Below, one piece after another: positions 15,813-24,332 of a stretch of DNA of 46,083 nt. Within the stretch, counting starts at the first letter, position 1; the number at the start of each line of letters is the position of its first letter. The notes under the pieces were generated by a model that saw nothing but the letters and a program-made list of their open reading frames with translations, searched no databases and had not been told where the DNA came from. Source of the DNA: Thermoplasmatales archaeon (GTDB lineage Archaea > Thermoplasmatota > Thermoplasmata > Methanomassiliicoccales > Methanomethylophilaceae); assembly GCA_012522645.1 (NCBI GenBank), contig JAAYKC010000076.1, positions 1-46,083 on the forward strand, given 5' to 3'. Made by a program: the position numbers and the translations under genes.

Positions 15813-16697
15813 ATGAAGGTTCTGGTCATTGACGATAACGAGGCGATTCAGGAGATAATCGCTGAGATATTGAGTGTGGACGGCTATGCTACAGAGATAG
15901 CAGGGTCCATCGAGGAGGCGCGTTCCAAGCTGACCTCGTTCATCCCCGATGCGATACTTCTGGATTCCGTGGTCAACGGAGAGAGCTCCCTGCCCTTCCT
16001 GGATGAGTTGGACCCCAAGTCTGAGGTGAAGGTCCTGATCCTTACGAGCGGGAAGGAGATCCTGCCCAAGGACTCGCCTCTGGTATACGGGCATATCCAG
16101 AAGCCGTTCAAGAGCACGGACATCATCGACAACGTCCGCGGCATGACGTTGGGCGAGGCAGCCGCCGCCAGGAAGAAGAAGATCAAGTTCAGGCTGTTCG
16201 GGAACAGGAAGCCGGAATCCGAGGATGTCCGCGAGACGGAGATCAATTTCGGGAGATCATATATCGTTTTCGAGAATGAACCGTCATTGGTATACGCGAT
16301 GGCGCACACGCTGCAGTCCAGGGACTGCGATGTGATGGTGATCACCTCCGAAGGCGTGAAGTACGTCAATGACAAGATAGGCGGGGATACCATGAGGATC
16401 CTGGGGATGTCCCCCAGACTGAAGGCCGGTTACGTTGAGATGTCAAAGCTGGGGACGCTCATGGCCAATGCGGTGGAGTTCATGGATCAGAACGCAAAAC
16501 CGGTGGTGGTATTCGACAATCTTCAGCCTCTCATAGAGGCCAACAGCCTTAACGGGGTGCTGACCATGATATACCAGCTGATAAACGGGGACTCGAAGAA
16601 GACCTCATCCATAATAATATCAGCACCGGAATCCAGTTTCACAGACAAGGATAAGGACCTGCTGCTGAGGAATATGGAGATTTACAAGGAAACCTGA
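15813..16697 (+). CDS. Response regulator receiver protein with a DUF835 domain
   Basis: Residues 1 to about 110 are a REC domain with the acidic pair D7-D8, phospho-acceptor D51 (ILLDS), T78 (LILTSG) and K97 (HIQKPF), so phosphorylation by a histidine kinase is expected. A basic linker (RKKKIKFRLFGNRK) leads to a DUF835 domain from about residue 145 (RSYIVFENEPSLVYAMAHTL, later PVVVFDNLQPLIE). DUF835 is common in Thermoplasmata and may act in signal output; it has no known DNA-binding fold. No kinase gene lies in the window. It precedes eno by 10 nt and may be co-transcribed. Confidence 0.88.
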   Translation: MKVLVIDDNEAIQEIIAEILSVDGYATEIAGSIEEARSKLTSFIPDAILLDSVVNGESSLPFLDELDPKSEVKVLILTSGKEILPKDSPLVYGHIQKPFKSTDIIDNVRGMTLGEAAAARKKKIKFRLFGNRKPESEDVRETEINFGRSYIVFENEPSLVYAMAHTLQSRDCDVMVITSEGVKYVNDKIGGDTMRILGMSPRLKAGYVEMSKLGTLMANAVEFMDQNAKPVVVFDNLQPLIEANSLNGVLTMIYQLINGDSKKTSSIIISAPESSFTDKDKDLLLRNMEIYKET

Positions 16698-16707
16698 GTG
16701 TGATATC

Positions 16708-17970
16708 GTGAAGATCGAGAAGGTATGGGTGAGAGAGGTGTTGGATTCCAGGGGCAATCCCACCGTAGAGGCTGAGGTGACCGTCAGGGGCCACAGGATA
16801 ACCGCAATAGCGCCGTCAGGGGCCTCCACGGGCACCTGGGAGGCGCATGAGATGAGGGACGGCGGCAGCAGGTACGGCGGGAAAGGCGTCCTGAACGCCG
16901 TGTCCAACGTACGCGGCGAGATAGCGTCCCGCCTGACCGGCATGGACGTATCCGATCAGGAATCCGTTGACAGGGCCATGATAGAGCTCGACGGCACGCC
17001 CAACAAGAGCAGGCTCGGGGCCAACGCCATCATAGCAGTATCCCTTGCCGTCGCAAGGGCGGGTGCGGCCGCTGAGATGAGGCCTCTTTACAGGCACATA
17101 GGCAGGGACGGCAGGACGCTCCCGGTGCCCATGCTGAACATAATCAACGGCGGGATGCATGCGGGCAGCGATCTGAAGATACAGGAGTTCATGATCATAC
17201 CTGCGGGAGCCAAGAGCTTCTCCGAGTGCCTCCGCATGTCCTCGGAGGTCTACATGGCCCTGAAGTCCATACTCGCCGAGAGATACGGATCATCCTCCGT
17301 CAACCTGGGGGACGAAGGCGGCTTCGCTCCGCCCTTCAGTACGTCCGCAGAGGCCATGGGAGTCATATCCGATGCGATATCCGGTGCGGGCTACGTTCCG
17401 GGGAAGGACGTGTTCATGTCGCTCGATGCGGCGTCAAGCGAGTTCTTCAAGGACGGCGTTTATGAGATAGACGGTCTGAAGCTCTCCCCGGGAGAGCTCG
17501 CCGATCACTACGTCGGCATGACCAGGGATTTCCCCCTCATAAGTCTGGAGGACCCCTTCTTCGAGGATGATTATGAGACGACCGCGGCCCTGACGAAGAG
17601 GATAGGTTCCAAGGTCCAGATCGTCGGAGATGATCTCTTCGTGACCAACACGGAGCGTCTCAGCAAAGGGATATCCATGGGATCCGCCAACTCCCTCCTC
17701 CTGAAAGTGAACCAGATAGGCACGGTCACGGAGGCGGGTGCGGCCGCGGACATGAGCTTCAGGAACGGGTACTCCGTGGTGGTGTCGCACCGCTCCGGCG
17801 AATCCGAGGATTCGAGCATAGCGGACCTTTCCGTCGGGTGGGGGACCGGGCAGATAAAGACCGGGGCCCCTGCAAGGGGAGAGCGCACCGCGAAATACAA
17901 CAGGCTTCTGAGGATCGAGGAGGAATTGGGCTCTGAAGCAGTATTCAAGGGAATAAAGGCGTTCAGATGA
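16708..17970 (+). CDS. eno: Enolase
   Basis: The enzyme interconverts 2-phosphoglycerate and phosphoenolpyruvate. The 420-residue sequence has all family blocks: REVLDSRGNPTVEAEV, PSGASTGTWEAHE, LGANAIIAVSLA, NIINGGMHAGSDLKIQEF, NLGDEGGFAPP, SLEDPFFEDD, VGDDLFVTN, LLLKVNQIGT with the catalytic Lys, and SHRSGESEDS. The start is GTG at 16708 where homology begins. The stop overlaps the next ATG by four bases, coupling it to nicotinate phosphoribosyltransferase. Confidence 0.96.
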   Translation: MKIEKVWVREVLDSRGNPTVEAEVTVRGHRITAIAPSGASTGTWEAHEMRDGGSRYGGKGVLNAVSNVRGEIASRLTGMDVSDQESVDRAMIELDGTPNKSRLGANAIIAVSLAVARAGAAAEMRPLYRHIGRDGRTLPVPMLNIINGGMHAGSDLKIQEFMIIPAGAKSFSECLRMSSEVYMALKSILAERYGSSSVNLGDEGGFAPPFSTSAEAMGVISDAISGAGYVPGKDVFMSLDAASSEFFKDGVYEIDGLKLSPGELADHYVGMTRDFPLISLEDPFFEDDYETTAALTKRIGSKVQIVGDDLFVTNTERLSKGISMGSANSLLLKVNQIGTVTEAGAAADMSFRNGYSVVVSHRSGESEDSSIADLSVGWGTGQIKTGAPARGERTAKYNRLLRIEEELGSEAVFKGIKAFR

Positions 17971-19160
17971 CCGGAGGGAGACTGTTCTCGGCCTCGGAGG
18001 AGGAGATCCGCAGAGGATACACCACCGACGTTTACTTCGGCAGGACCAAGAGGATCCTGGAGGCCCGCGGCAACGGGGGCACGGAGGTATGGGCCGAGGT
18101 CACGGGCAGTTCCCTTCCCAGGGACTGGGACTGGGCCGTGTATTGCGGTCTCGAGGAGGTCCTCAGGCTTGCCGAGGGATATCCCATCGACATGTACTCG
18201 GTCCCGGAGGGCACGGTCTTCCGCGTCAGATCCTCCAACAGCGTGAGGATCCCCCTGATGAACATACACGGGGTGTACTCCGGGTTCGGCGTCATCGAGA
18301 CGCCTCTCCTGGGCATGCTGTGCCAGCCCTCCGGTGTCGCCACATGCGCCGCCAGGACCAAGATGGCGGCGGGCGGGAAATCGGTGACGGCATTCGGCAA
18401 CCGCAGGATGCATCCGTCCATATCCGGGGTCCTGGACCGCTCCGCCTTCATCGGAGGATGCGATGCCGTCTCGTCCAGGATGGGGGGCGACATCACGGAG
18501 ACGGAGCCTCTGGGCACAACGCCCCACGCACTGATGCTGGTCATGGGGAGCAACGAAGCGGCCTTCAGGTCCTTCGATGAGATAATAGAGCCAGAGGTTC
18601 CCCGCATAATGCTTATCGACACCTTCTCCGACGAGAGGACGGGAGCGATGGATGCATGCAGGTCCGTGAAGGACCTGACCGGCGTAAGGCTCGATACCCC
18701 CGGATCCAGGAGAGGGAACTTCAAGGAGATAATCGACGAGGTCCGCTGGGAACTGGATATCAACGGCTACGGGAACGTGGGGATAATGGTGTCCGGAGGG
18801 CTTGATGAGGAATCCGTGGCGGCCCTTTCCGGCACATGCGTGACGGGATTCGGTGTTGGCACATCGATAAGCAACGCGCCCACGCTGGACCTGTCCATGG
18901 ATATCGTGGAGAGGAAAGGCGAGCCCGTGTCCAAGAGGGGCAAGTTCGGGGGCCGTAAGTACGCATACCGCTGTCCCGACTGCCTGTGCATGGATGCAGC
19001 TCTCTCGCCAAGTGTCAGCATAGTCTGCGCCTGCGGATGCGAGATGGACATGATCGAGGAGAAGGTCCTGGAGAACGGGAAGAGGATATCGAAGCCCCGC
19101 AGTGCCAAGGAAATACGTAAGAATGTGCTTGAGCAATTAGAGATCATATCAGAGCTCTGA
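17967..19160 (+). CDS. pncB: Nicotinate phosphoribosyltransferase, archaeal type
   Basis: The enzyme makes nicotinate mononucleotide from nicotinate and PRPP for NAD salvage. The 397-residue protein follows the Thermoplasma-type NAPRTase: an N-terminal FSASEEEIRRGYTTDVYF segment, the phosphate-binding FIGGCDAVSS and PLGTTPHALMLV segments, IMVSGGLDEE and FGVGTSISNAP in the barrel, and a C-terminal zinc-knuckle region with CPDCLC and CACGC. It is coupled to enolase by an ATGA overlap. PncC and NadM later in the window serve the same cofactor. Confidence 0.9.
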   Translation: MTGGRLFSASEEEIRRGYTTDVYFGRTKRILEARGNGGTEVWAEVTGSSLPRDWDWAVYCGLEEVLRLAEGYPIDMYSVPEGTVFRVRSSNSVRIPLMNIHGVYSGFGVIETPLLGMLCQPSGVATCAARTKMAAGGKSVTAFGNRRMHPSISGVLDRSAFIGGCDAVSSRMGGDITETEPLGTTPHALMLVMGSNEAAFRSFDEIIEPEVPRIMLIDTFSDERTGAMDACRSVKDLTGVRLDTPGSRRGNFKEIIDEVRWELDINGYGNVGIMVSGGLDEESVAALSGTCVTGFGVGTSISNAPTLDLSMDIVERKGEPVSKRGKFGGRKYAYRCPDCLCMDAALSPSVSIVCACGCEMDMIEEKVLENGKRISKPRSAKEIRKNVLEQLEIISEL

Positions 19161-19272
19161 CTCATCTGAATCAAGACAGCCCCGATCCTGAATTCATACC
19201 CCTTTGTTTCCACTGGAGAATTTAATCAATGTTAAGTTAACACCCTTTTAAACGGGTATTGCTGGCCACTGT

Positions 19273-19370
19273 TGTTGGATGTGCAGAACGGAGTAGGTGC
19301 GAATGCCGTTACCGGAAAACTTTTTCGCACTTAGGAGATAAGCTCCGACATTTATTTTTTCATTTTTTTA
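19273..19370 (+). ncRNA. Candidate small RNA in the gap after the NAPRTase gene
   Basis: The 353-base gap before 19514 holds a promoter-like CCCTTTTAAACGGG at about 19244-19257. Downstream are a hairpin with 7-bp arms GTGCGAA (19297-19303) and TTCGCAC (19324-19330), a second small hairpin GGAG-ATAAG-CTCC (19334-19346), and long T-tracts at 19350-19370 that could terminate transcription. I see no tRNA, RNase P or SRP signature. The call rests only on this promoter-structure-terminator order. Confidence 0.25.
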
Positions 19371-19513
19371 AATTTGCTTTTAGGCGCTTCAGAGATAGAC
19401 TTATATGTATACTTAGGATAGTCTGTCTTCGACGCAGAGGATTGGGAGCGGTCGCATTTTGCGGACGTTACTGCGGAATGATCCTATATGGATCCGGGAA
19501 GGGACAGCAAGCG

Positions 19514-19759
19514 ATGATAACGACAGCGGTAGCTATGGACCACAAGTCCTGCGGGGCGATAGATCTGATCGACCCCCGGAATCTGATGAAGGTCTACTGC
19601 AACTGCGGACGGATAGTCGGTCTCGATGCTTCCCAGATGACCCTGAAGCTCAGCCTGCGCAAAGAGCTGGAATGCACATATTGCAGGAACCTCAGGATAT
19701 CCCATGACATAGATGAACTGAACGCGATCTTCGATGGTACCTCGGAAGAGGAAAGTTGA
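19514..19759 (+). CDS. Small protein with two Cys pairs, possible zinc ribbon
   Basis: From the ATG at 19514 the protein has 81 residues, with CNC at 29-31 and CTYC at 54-57, which could form one zinc site, and an acidic C-terminus. The frame is open upstream to 19259, but that part runs through T-rich promoter-like sequence (ACTTATATGTATAC near 19402) and is very basic and Cys-rich by chance. The gene sits 39 nt before a COG0523 metallochaperone GTPase, so a metal-related role is possible. No family recognised. Confidence 0.6.
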   Translation: MITTAVAMDHKSCGAIDLIDPRNLMKVYCNCGRIVGLDASQMTLKLSLRKELECTYCRNLRISHDIDELNAIFDGTSEEES

Positions 19760-19798
19760 TATTACTTTTATAGTTGCAGAATACTAGCAGTCCCCCAG

Positions 19799-20395
19799 AT
19801 GGATATTCTAGTAGTCGCGGGAATGCTTGGTGCCGGTAAAACGTCGGTAATAATTCAGCTGCTGGAACCGCTCTCGGCCGGAGGGCGCAAGGTGGCAATA
19901 ATCGAGAATGAGATCGGCTCCGTGGGTATCGATGGGGAAGTGTTGAACAAAGGCGGTCTCCAGATCAGGGAGCTGGCCGGAGGATGCGTATGCTGTACCC
20001 TAAAGACGGGGATGATAGATACGCTCAAAGCCCTCCAGGCGGAAGTGAACCCCGATATTGTGGTGATAGAGCCCACCGGCATAGCCGATCCCGAGTACAT
20101 ACTGCTCTCCGTGGACGGCGTCATGGGCCTCACAGTGGGCACATCGAAGGTCGTTGTGGTCATAGATGCAGAGAGGTTCCTGAAACTGAAGACGATGTTC
20201 GAGAGGCCTCTGAAGAACCAGATGGAGACGGCGGACATCGTGCTCATAAACAAAGTGGACACGATCCCCCTGCAGGACCTCAGGTCCGTAGAGGACAGCA
20301 TAAGGTCGACCTTCAAGTACAAAGGGAAGATCGTTCATGTGAGAGGGGACACGGGGGACGGGATATCCTCGGTCCCGAAGGAGATAGGCCTTTGA
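19799..20395 (+). CDS. COG0523/CobW-family metallochaperone GTPase, G domain only
   Basis: The 198-residue protein has the P-loop GMLGAGKTS (8-16), the ENEIGSVGIDGEVL segment, the metal-binding GGCVCC (CVCC at 63-66), EPTGIADPEY and NKVD at 151-154, all typical of CobW/COG0523 GTPases that deliver Zn, Co, Fe or Ni. It ends soon after the G domain and lacks the usual fused C-terminal domain. A TATA box (CTTTTATAG) lies about 30 nt upstream. Its stop overlaps the TTG start of the next gene, which may supply the missing half. Confidence 0.88.
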   Translation: MDILVVAGMLGAGKTSVIIQLLEPLSAGGRKVAIIENEIGSVGIDGEVLNKGGLQIRELAGGCVCCTLKTGMIDTLKALQAEVNPDIVVIEPTGIADPEYILLSVDGVMGLTVGTSKVVVVIDAERFLKLKTMFERPLKNQMETADIVLINKVDTIPLQDLRSVEDSIRSTFKYKGKIVHVRGDTGDGISSVPKEIGL

Positions 20396-20841
20396 CCCGG
20401 GACGAGCCCTTCATACCGACCGTGCTGGTCATGGAACTGTCCGGGGACCTGGAGGGCAGGCCCCCGGAGGAAGCCGTATCCATGTTCTCCGCTGCCGTTT
20501 CAGAGACAGCGTTGGGATGCGCAGGGGCCGGCGGGACGATAGGTCACATAAAGGCGAACATGCGCTCCTCTGAGGAGATGGTATCAGCCAGCTCCACGAC
20601 CGAGGACGGCAATGTAAGGCTGAGATTCAGCCTTGAATCTCCCGTCAGGGGATACACCATAGTCTTGAATGCGATAGTCTACCGTATCGAATACCGGGAT
20701 ATGAAATCCATAGCGGAGAAGGCATTCTCCGGATTCCGGGCGGAAACGTCGGTGTGGCACAAGGAGGGCATATGCAATGATCCGAAATGCAGCGACCCCG
20801 ACTGCCAACGTCATCACGGGAAGACGGTCCGATCAGACTGA
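20392..20841 (+). CDS. Partner protein of the COG0523 GTPase with a Cys/His metal-binding tail
   Basis: I place the start at TTG 20392, giving a TTGA overlap with the GTPase stop and a 149-residue product. GTG and ATG codons 10 and 13 codons later are alternatives. The body has two mixed alpha/beta parts (PTVLVMELSGDLEG, VRLRFSLESPVRGYTIVLNA) and ends in a tail with C128, C133, C138, H141 and H142 (spaced C-x4-C-x4-C-x2-HH), a likely metal site. It could replace the C-terminal domain of fused CobW proteins. The family is not recognised. The 3' end overlaps topA by 9 bp. Confidence 0.7.
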   Translation: MTRDEPFIPTVLVMELSGDLEGRPPEEAVSMFSAAVSETALGCAGAGGTIGHIKANMRSSEEMVSASSTTEDGNVRLRFSLESPVRGYTIVLNAIVYRIEYRDMKSIAEKAFSGFRAETSVWHKEGICNDPKCSDPDCQRHHGKTVRSD

Positions 20842-23094
20842 GGTCTTCTTTTTCTTCTTGCCGGGGCAGTCCATGTTGATGCAGCTGTCCCCTTTGCTGT
20901 ACTTGAGCATGGGGGCTCCGCAGTGGGGGCACGGTTCGTCCGCCGGCACCAGGGTCCCTCTGGGCCTCAGCGGATAGGTCTGCTTGCACTCAGGCCATTC
21001 CGTGCATCCTGCGAAGCGTTTCCCGGCCTTGGAATACATCATGCGTATACGGCCCTTGCCGCATGCGGGACAAGGACCCAGGTCCGTCATCTTGACATTG
21101 GATTCGCACTTCGGGTCTATGCACTGCATGCTCGGCGGGGAGCCGCGCCTTATGACCTTCAGCATCGGGAGGCCGCATATCTCGCACACGGACTCAGAGG
21201 TCTGTATCATGGCTCCTCTGGGGAGAGGGTAGGCCTCTTTGCATTCAGGATAGCCGTCGCAGCCGATGAAGTTCCCGTTGCGCGACCTTTTTATGGTCAG
21301 ATTGTCACCGCACTTCACGCAGGTGCCGAGGTGCTGCTGCGACCTGAGGGCTGAGCGTATCTCATCCCCTATGGCGGTCTTCTCCTTCTCTATGGCCCTG
21401 ACCGCTCCGTGCAGCATCGATAGTGATTCTCCGACAACATCCTGGAGGGTCTTATCGCCCCCGCTGATCTCCAGCATGTCGTTCTCGAGCTTGGCGGTCA
21501 TCTCCGGTTCGGTTATCCCTCCGCCGTGCTTCTCAAGGGAGCGCGTCAGCGCGATCCCTCCTGCGGTGGGGATCATATGCGCCCCCTGGATGTAGTTCCT
21601 GGAATAGAGCTTGCCGATGATATCGTGCCTGGTGCTCTTGGTCCCCAGGTTCAGCTTGTCCATCTCCTGTATCAGGGAGCCCTGGTTGTACCTGTAAGGG
21701 GGCTTCGTCGCATCCTCCTCGATGCCCATGGACCTTATCGTCACAACGTCGCCGACCTTCAGCTTATCCAGATAGGAATCGGTCCTGCGGAGGTACTGGC
21801 CGTAATATTTCTTCCAGCCGTTCTTCTTCAGGACGTATCCTTCCGCTTTGAACGTCTCACCGTTCACATCGATCGTGCAGTCGGTGACCTCCGCCTCCGC
21901 ATTGGGAGCCAGTGTGGCAAGGAATCTCCTGACGATCAGTTCGTACAGCTTCCACTTATCCCCTTTCATGGATGAGGATTTGGCCCCGGATGTCGGGTGT
22001 ATGGGCGGGTGGTCCGTCGTTCTCCTCCTGCCCCTCGAAGGGGATATCTTCTCCTGGGACAGGATCTCTGCCGCCTCCTTCGAGAAATCGGAGTCCTTCA
22101 GTCTCTCGAGTATGTTCCTCAGCCCCAGGCTGATGGGGTACTCCGTGTTCTCCGTTCTCGGATATGAAATGTAACCTGCCGTGTAGAGGTCCTCCGCCAG
22201 CTTCATGGCCACAGCCGGAGGTATGCCTATCTTGTTAGCCTCCACCTGCATCTGAGTGGTATCGAAGGGGGGCGGTCTGTACTCCTCCTTCATCTTCACC
22301 TCATAGGCCCTGACGGTCCCCTCCTTTGCGTTCCCGCATCTGCTCATAACCGAATCGGCATCGTCCTTGTTCCAGAACGGATTGGATTCATGGTTCCCCC
22401 TGAATGCGAGCATCCCGAATTTGCCTCCGATCGTCCAGAACGGTACGGGTTCGAACGCGGCTATCTCCGCATCCCTTTCCACCAGCAGTTTGAGGGTGGG
22501 GCTCTGGACCCTGCCCACGGACATGAAGTTCTTGCCCACCTGCCCCGATGAGAGCGATATGAGCCTGGTCAGCACAGCGCCCCAGGAGAGGTCTATGATC
22601 TGCCTGGCCTCCGCGGCGTCCGCCAGCTTCTCGTCCGGTTCCACGAGATTGGAGAAAGCATTCTCCACCTCCGCCTTCGTGAGAGCGCTGAACTTCGCCC
22701 TCTTCACCTTGGACATGTCTATCCCGGCGTACTTGACGGTCTCCATGCCGATGAGCTCTCCCTCACGATCATAGTCAGTGGCTATGATGACCATGTCCGA
22801 TTCATCGGCCGCCTTCTGTATCGCATCGACTATGCCCTTGATCTTCACTTTTTTCTCCTGCGGCGCGTACACGAGGTCCGCAGGCGGGAATTTGCTCCAA
22901 TCGCTGTATTCTGAAGGATAATCCAACTCGATTATGTGCCCTCTGAGGCTGATAACGGAGTATTCATCCTCTCCCGAGGAGAATGTGAGCACGCTTACGC
23001 TGCCGTGCTTCTTGGTGCTTGTCTTGCCGCCTGATAATATCGCGGATATTCTCCTGGCCGCATTGGCCTTCTCAGTGATTATGAGCTTTCTCAT
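20833..23094 (-). CDS. topA: DNA topoisomerase I (type IA)
   Basis: The enzyme relaxes negative supercoils through a transient 5'-phosphotyrosine. The 753-residue protein has an N-terminal Toprim domain (LIITEKANAARRISAIL, IIATDYDREGELIG), the active-site Tyr in GYISYPRTEN near residue 311, SVGRVQSPTLKLLV, and a C-terminal series of zinc ribbons (CVKCGDNL, CEICGLPM, CPACGKGR, CPHCGAPM) that bind single-stranded DNA. A TATA-like TTTTAATAAGG lies just upstream. Convergent overlap with the GTPase partner gene is 9 bp. Confidence 0.95.
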   Translation of the reverse strand: MRKLIITEKANAARRISAILSGGKTSTKKHGSVSVLTFSSGEDEYSVISLRGHIIELDYPSEYSDWSKFPPADLVYAPQEKKVKIKGIVDAIQKAADESDMVIIATDYDREGELIGMETVKYAGIDMSKVKRAKFSALTKAEVENAFSNLVEPDEKLADAAEARQIIDLSWGAVLTRLISLSSGQVGKNFMSVGRVQSPTLKLLVERDAEIAAFEPVPFWTIGGKFGMLAFRGNHESNPFWNKDDADSVMSRCGNAKEGTVRAYEVKMKEEYRPPPFDTTQMQVEANKIGIPPAVAMKLAEDLYTAGYISYPRTENTEYPISLGLRNILERLKDSDFSKEAAEILSQEKISPSRGRRRTTDHPPIHPTSGAKSSSMKGDKWKLYELIVRRFLATLAPNAEAEVTDCTIDVNGETFKAEGYVLKKNGWKKYYGQYLRRTDSYLDKLKVGDVVTIRSMGIEEDATKPPYRYNQGSLIQEMDKLNLGTKSTRHDIIGKLYSRNYIQGAHMIPTAGGIALTRSLEKHGGGITEPEMTAKLENDMLEISGGDKTLQDVVGESLSMLHGAVRAIEKEKTAIGDEIRSALRSQQHLGTCVKCGDNLTIKRSRNGNFIGCDGYPECKEAYPLPRGAMIQTSESVCEICGLPMLKVIRRGSPPSMQCIDPKCESNVKMTDLGPCPACGKGRIRMMYSKAGKRFAGCTEWPECKQTYPLRPRGTLVPADEPCPHCGAPMLKYSKGDSCINMDCPGKKKKKTSV

Positions 23095-23258
23095 CCGGAA
23101 CGGTTGAAGCAGTAGGCCTTATTAAAACAATGTCATGGTTCTGCGGATACAGGCTCTTCCCGGAGGATGCTATCCTCAACTCAGGGACTGGCACATTGAA
23201 CGTTCTTCAACATATGCGGTGATAGCCCTTTTTACCGTGCATATCCCTCACCTACCGG

Positions 23259-23801
23259 ATGAACGTAAGGGAAACCGTCCTGGCGGACCTGAGATCGGTC
23301 AAAGGCGTGCTCACCGCAGAGCTGATGGACGATGAGATATCATGCGAGATAGACCATTCCGAGCGATCGGTCAGGACCCAGGGGGGACTGGAGTTCAGGA
23401 ACGACGGGTATCAGGAGGCCATGCGGCGCCAGGTCCGGATATGCATCTTCTGCACAGAGGACTTCGAGTTCCCCGACGACCGGTCCATATACTTCATGAC
23501 TGAGGACGGCACCGTGATGGGCCACAATATAACGGAACAGGAGAAGGGATCGTTCCTTGCAAGGGACGATATCGTCTGGGTCTCCGATGATTTCATAATG
23601 TACACCGAAAGGAAGGGCTGCGGAGAGGAGGTGTTCGTGTACAAAGGGACAAGATATCCTCCCGTTGAGGCCTATCCCGGCTGCACCAACGGCCTGATAG
23701 TCATCCCGGCCGGCCCGTCAGACCTGGTCCTCAAGAGCAGATACGGCATTCCCGACCGCCGGGAGATAGCAACTGCCGTCATGGCCTTCGACATCATCTG
23801 A
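23259..23801 (+). CDS. Conserved-looking hypothetical protein, divergent from topA
   Basis: The 180-residue protein is acidic, with no signal peptide or membrane helix. It has alternating strand-like segments (VRICIFCTEDFEF, SIYFMTEDGTVMG, EVFVYKGTRYPPVEAYPG, NGLIVIPAGPSDLVLKSRYG) suggesting a beta-rich fold. The codon pattern matches its neighbours. I do not recognise a family. The ATG at 23259 lacks a strong ribosome site; a CTTTTTACCG element about 25-30 nt upstream could be its TATA box. It overlaps DUF2284 on the other strand by 8 bp. Confidence 0.7.
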   Translation: MNVRETVLADLRSVKGVLTAELMDDEISCEIDHSERSVRTQGGLEFRNDGYQEAMRRQVRICIFCTEDFEFPDDRSIYFMTEDGTVMGHNITEQEKGSFLARDDIVWVSDDFIMYTERKGCGEEVFVYKGTRYPPVEAYPGCTNGLIVIPAGPSDLVLKSRYGIPDRREIATAVMAFDII

Positions 23802-24330
23802 GCAGCAATATCCCGAAGAACTCCACTTCGCCGTCGCGGAACGGGAAATCCCTGTCGCATCCCTTCAGGTAATCGTCCATGATTATCCCGAATCCGCTTA
23901 TGGAGGGTATCAGCATGTCCGGGTATGCGCACTCGGCATCAGGGTATGTGCATTCCTCGCAGTACCCGCATTTGCCGTCCGCCATCAGATAGAGGTCCGC
24001 CCCTCCTTCTCTGAGATCCGCAGCGGCCTCCCGGCAGTCGGTCTGGAACTGCATGGAGGCGGCTTCCGCTGCCTTCCTGTCATTGATATCGACGGCGTAG
24101 GTCTTCGTCATGACGATCGCGTCATCATAACTGCGCATGATCCCGAGGCATTCATCCGGCGTTGCCGATCCCGGGGGGCAGGCCCACGTCAATCCGTAGC
24201 AGCCGCATTCATTGCTCTCGCACATCCTCCTGCATTCGGATACGGTCGCAAGCGTAGGTCTCGGCACAGGGGCATCCGTTACCTCGAATCCTCTCCTCTC
24301 CAGCCTCCTCTTCGCTTCCTCCGCCCTCAT
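23794..24330 (-). CDS. DUF2284 family predicted metal-binding protein
   Basis: The 178-residue protein has the family's Cys-rich signature near residue 40 (CRRMCESNECGCYGLTWACP) and a second Cys group CGYCEEC, with a later CAYPD, consistent with an iron-sulfur or zinc centre. DUF2284 proteins are widespread in methanogens and anaerobes; their function is unknown. It starts 2 nt after the NikR-like gene stop, so the pair forms an operon. The start ATG 24330 is supported by homology and by this tight spacing. Confidence 0.87.
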   Translation of the reverse strand: MRAEEAKRRLERRGFEVTDAPVPRPTLATVSECRRMCESNECGCYGLTWACPPGSATPDECLGIMRSYDDAIVMTKTYAVDINDRKAAEAASMQFQTDCREAAADLREGGADLYLMADGKCGYCEECTYPDAECAYPDMLIPSISGFGIIMDDYLKGCDRDFPFRDGEVEFFGILLLR

Positions 24331-24332
24331 AT

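Noticed and set aside
19261..19330. tRNA gene
   Set aside because: A TGCGAAT sequence resembles a T-loop, but its flanks do not pair and no acceptor or anticodon stem can be formed.
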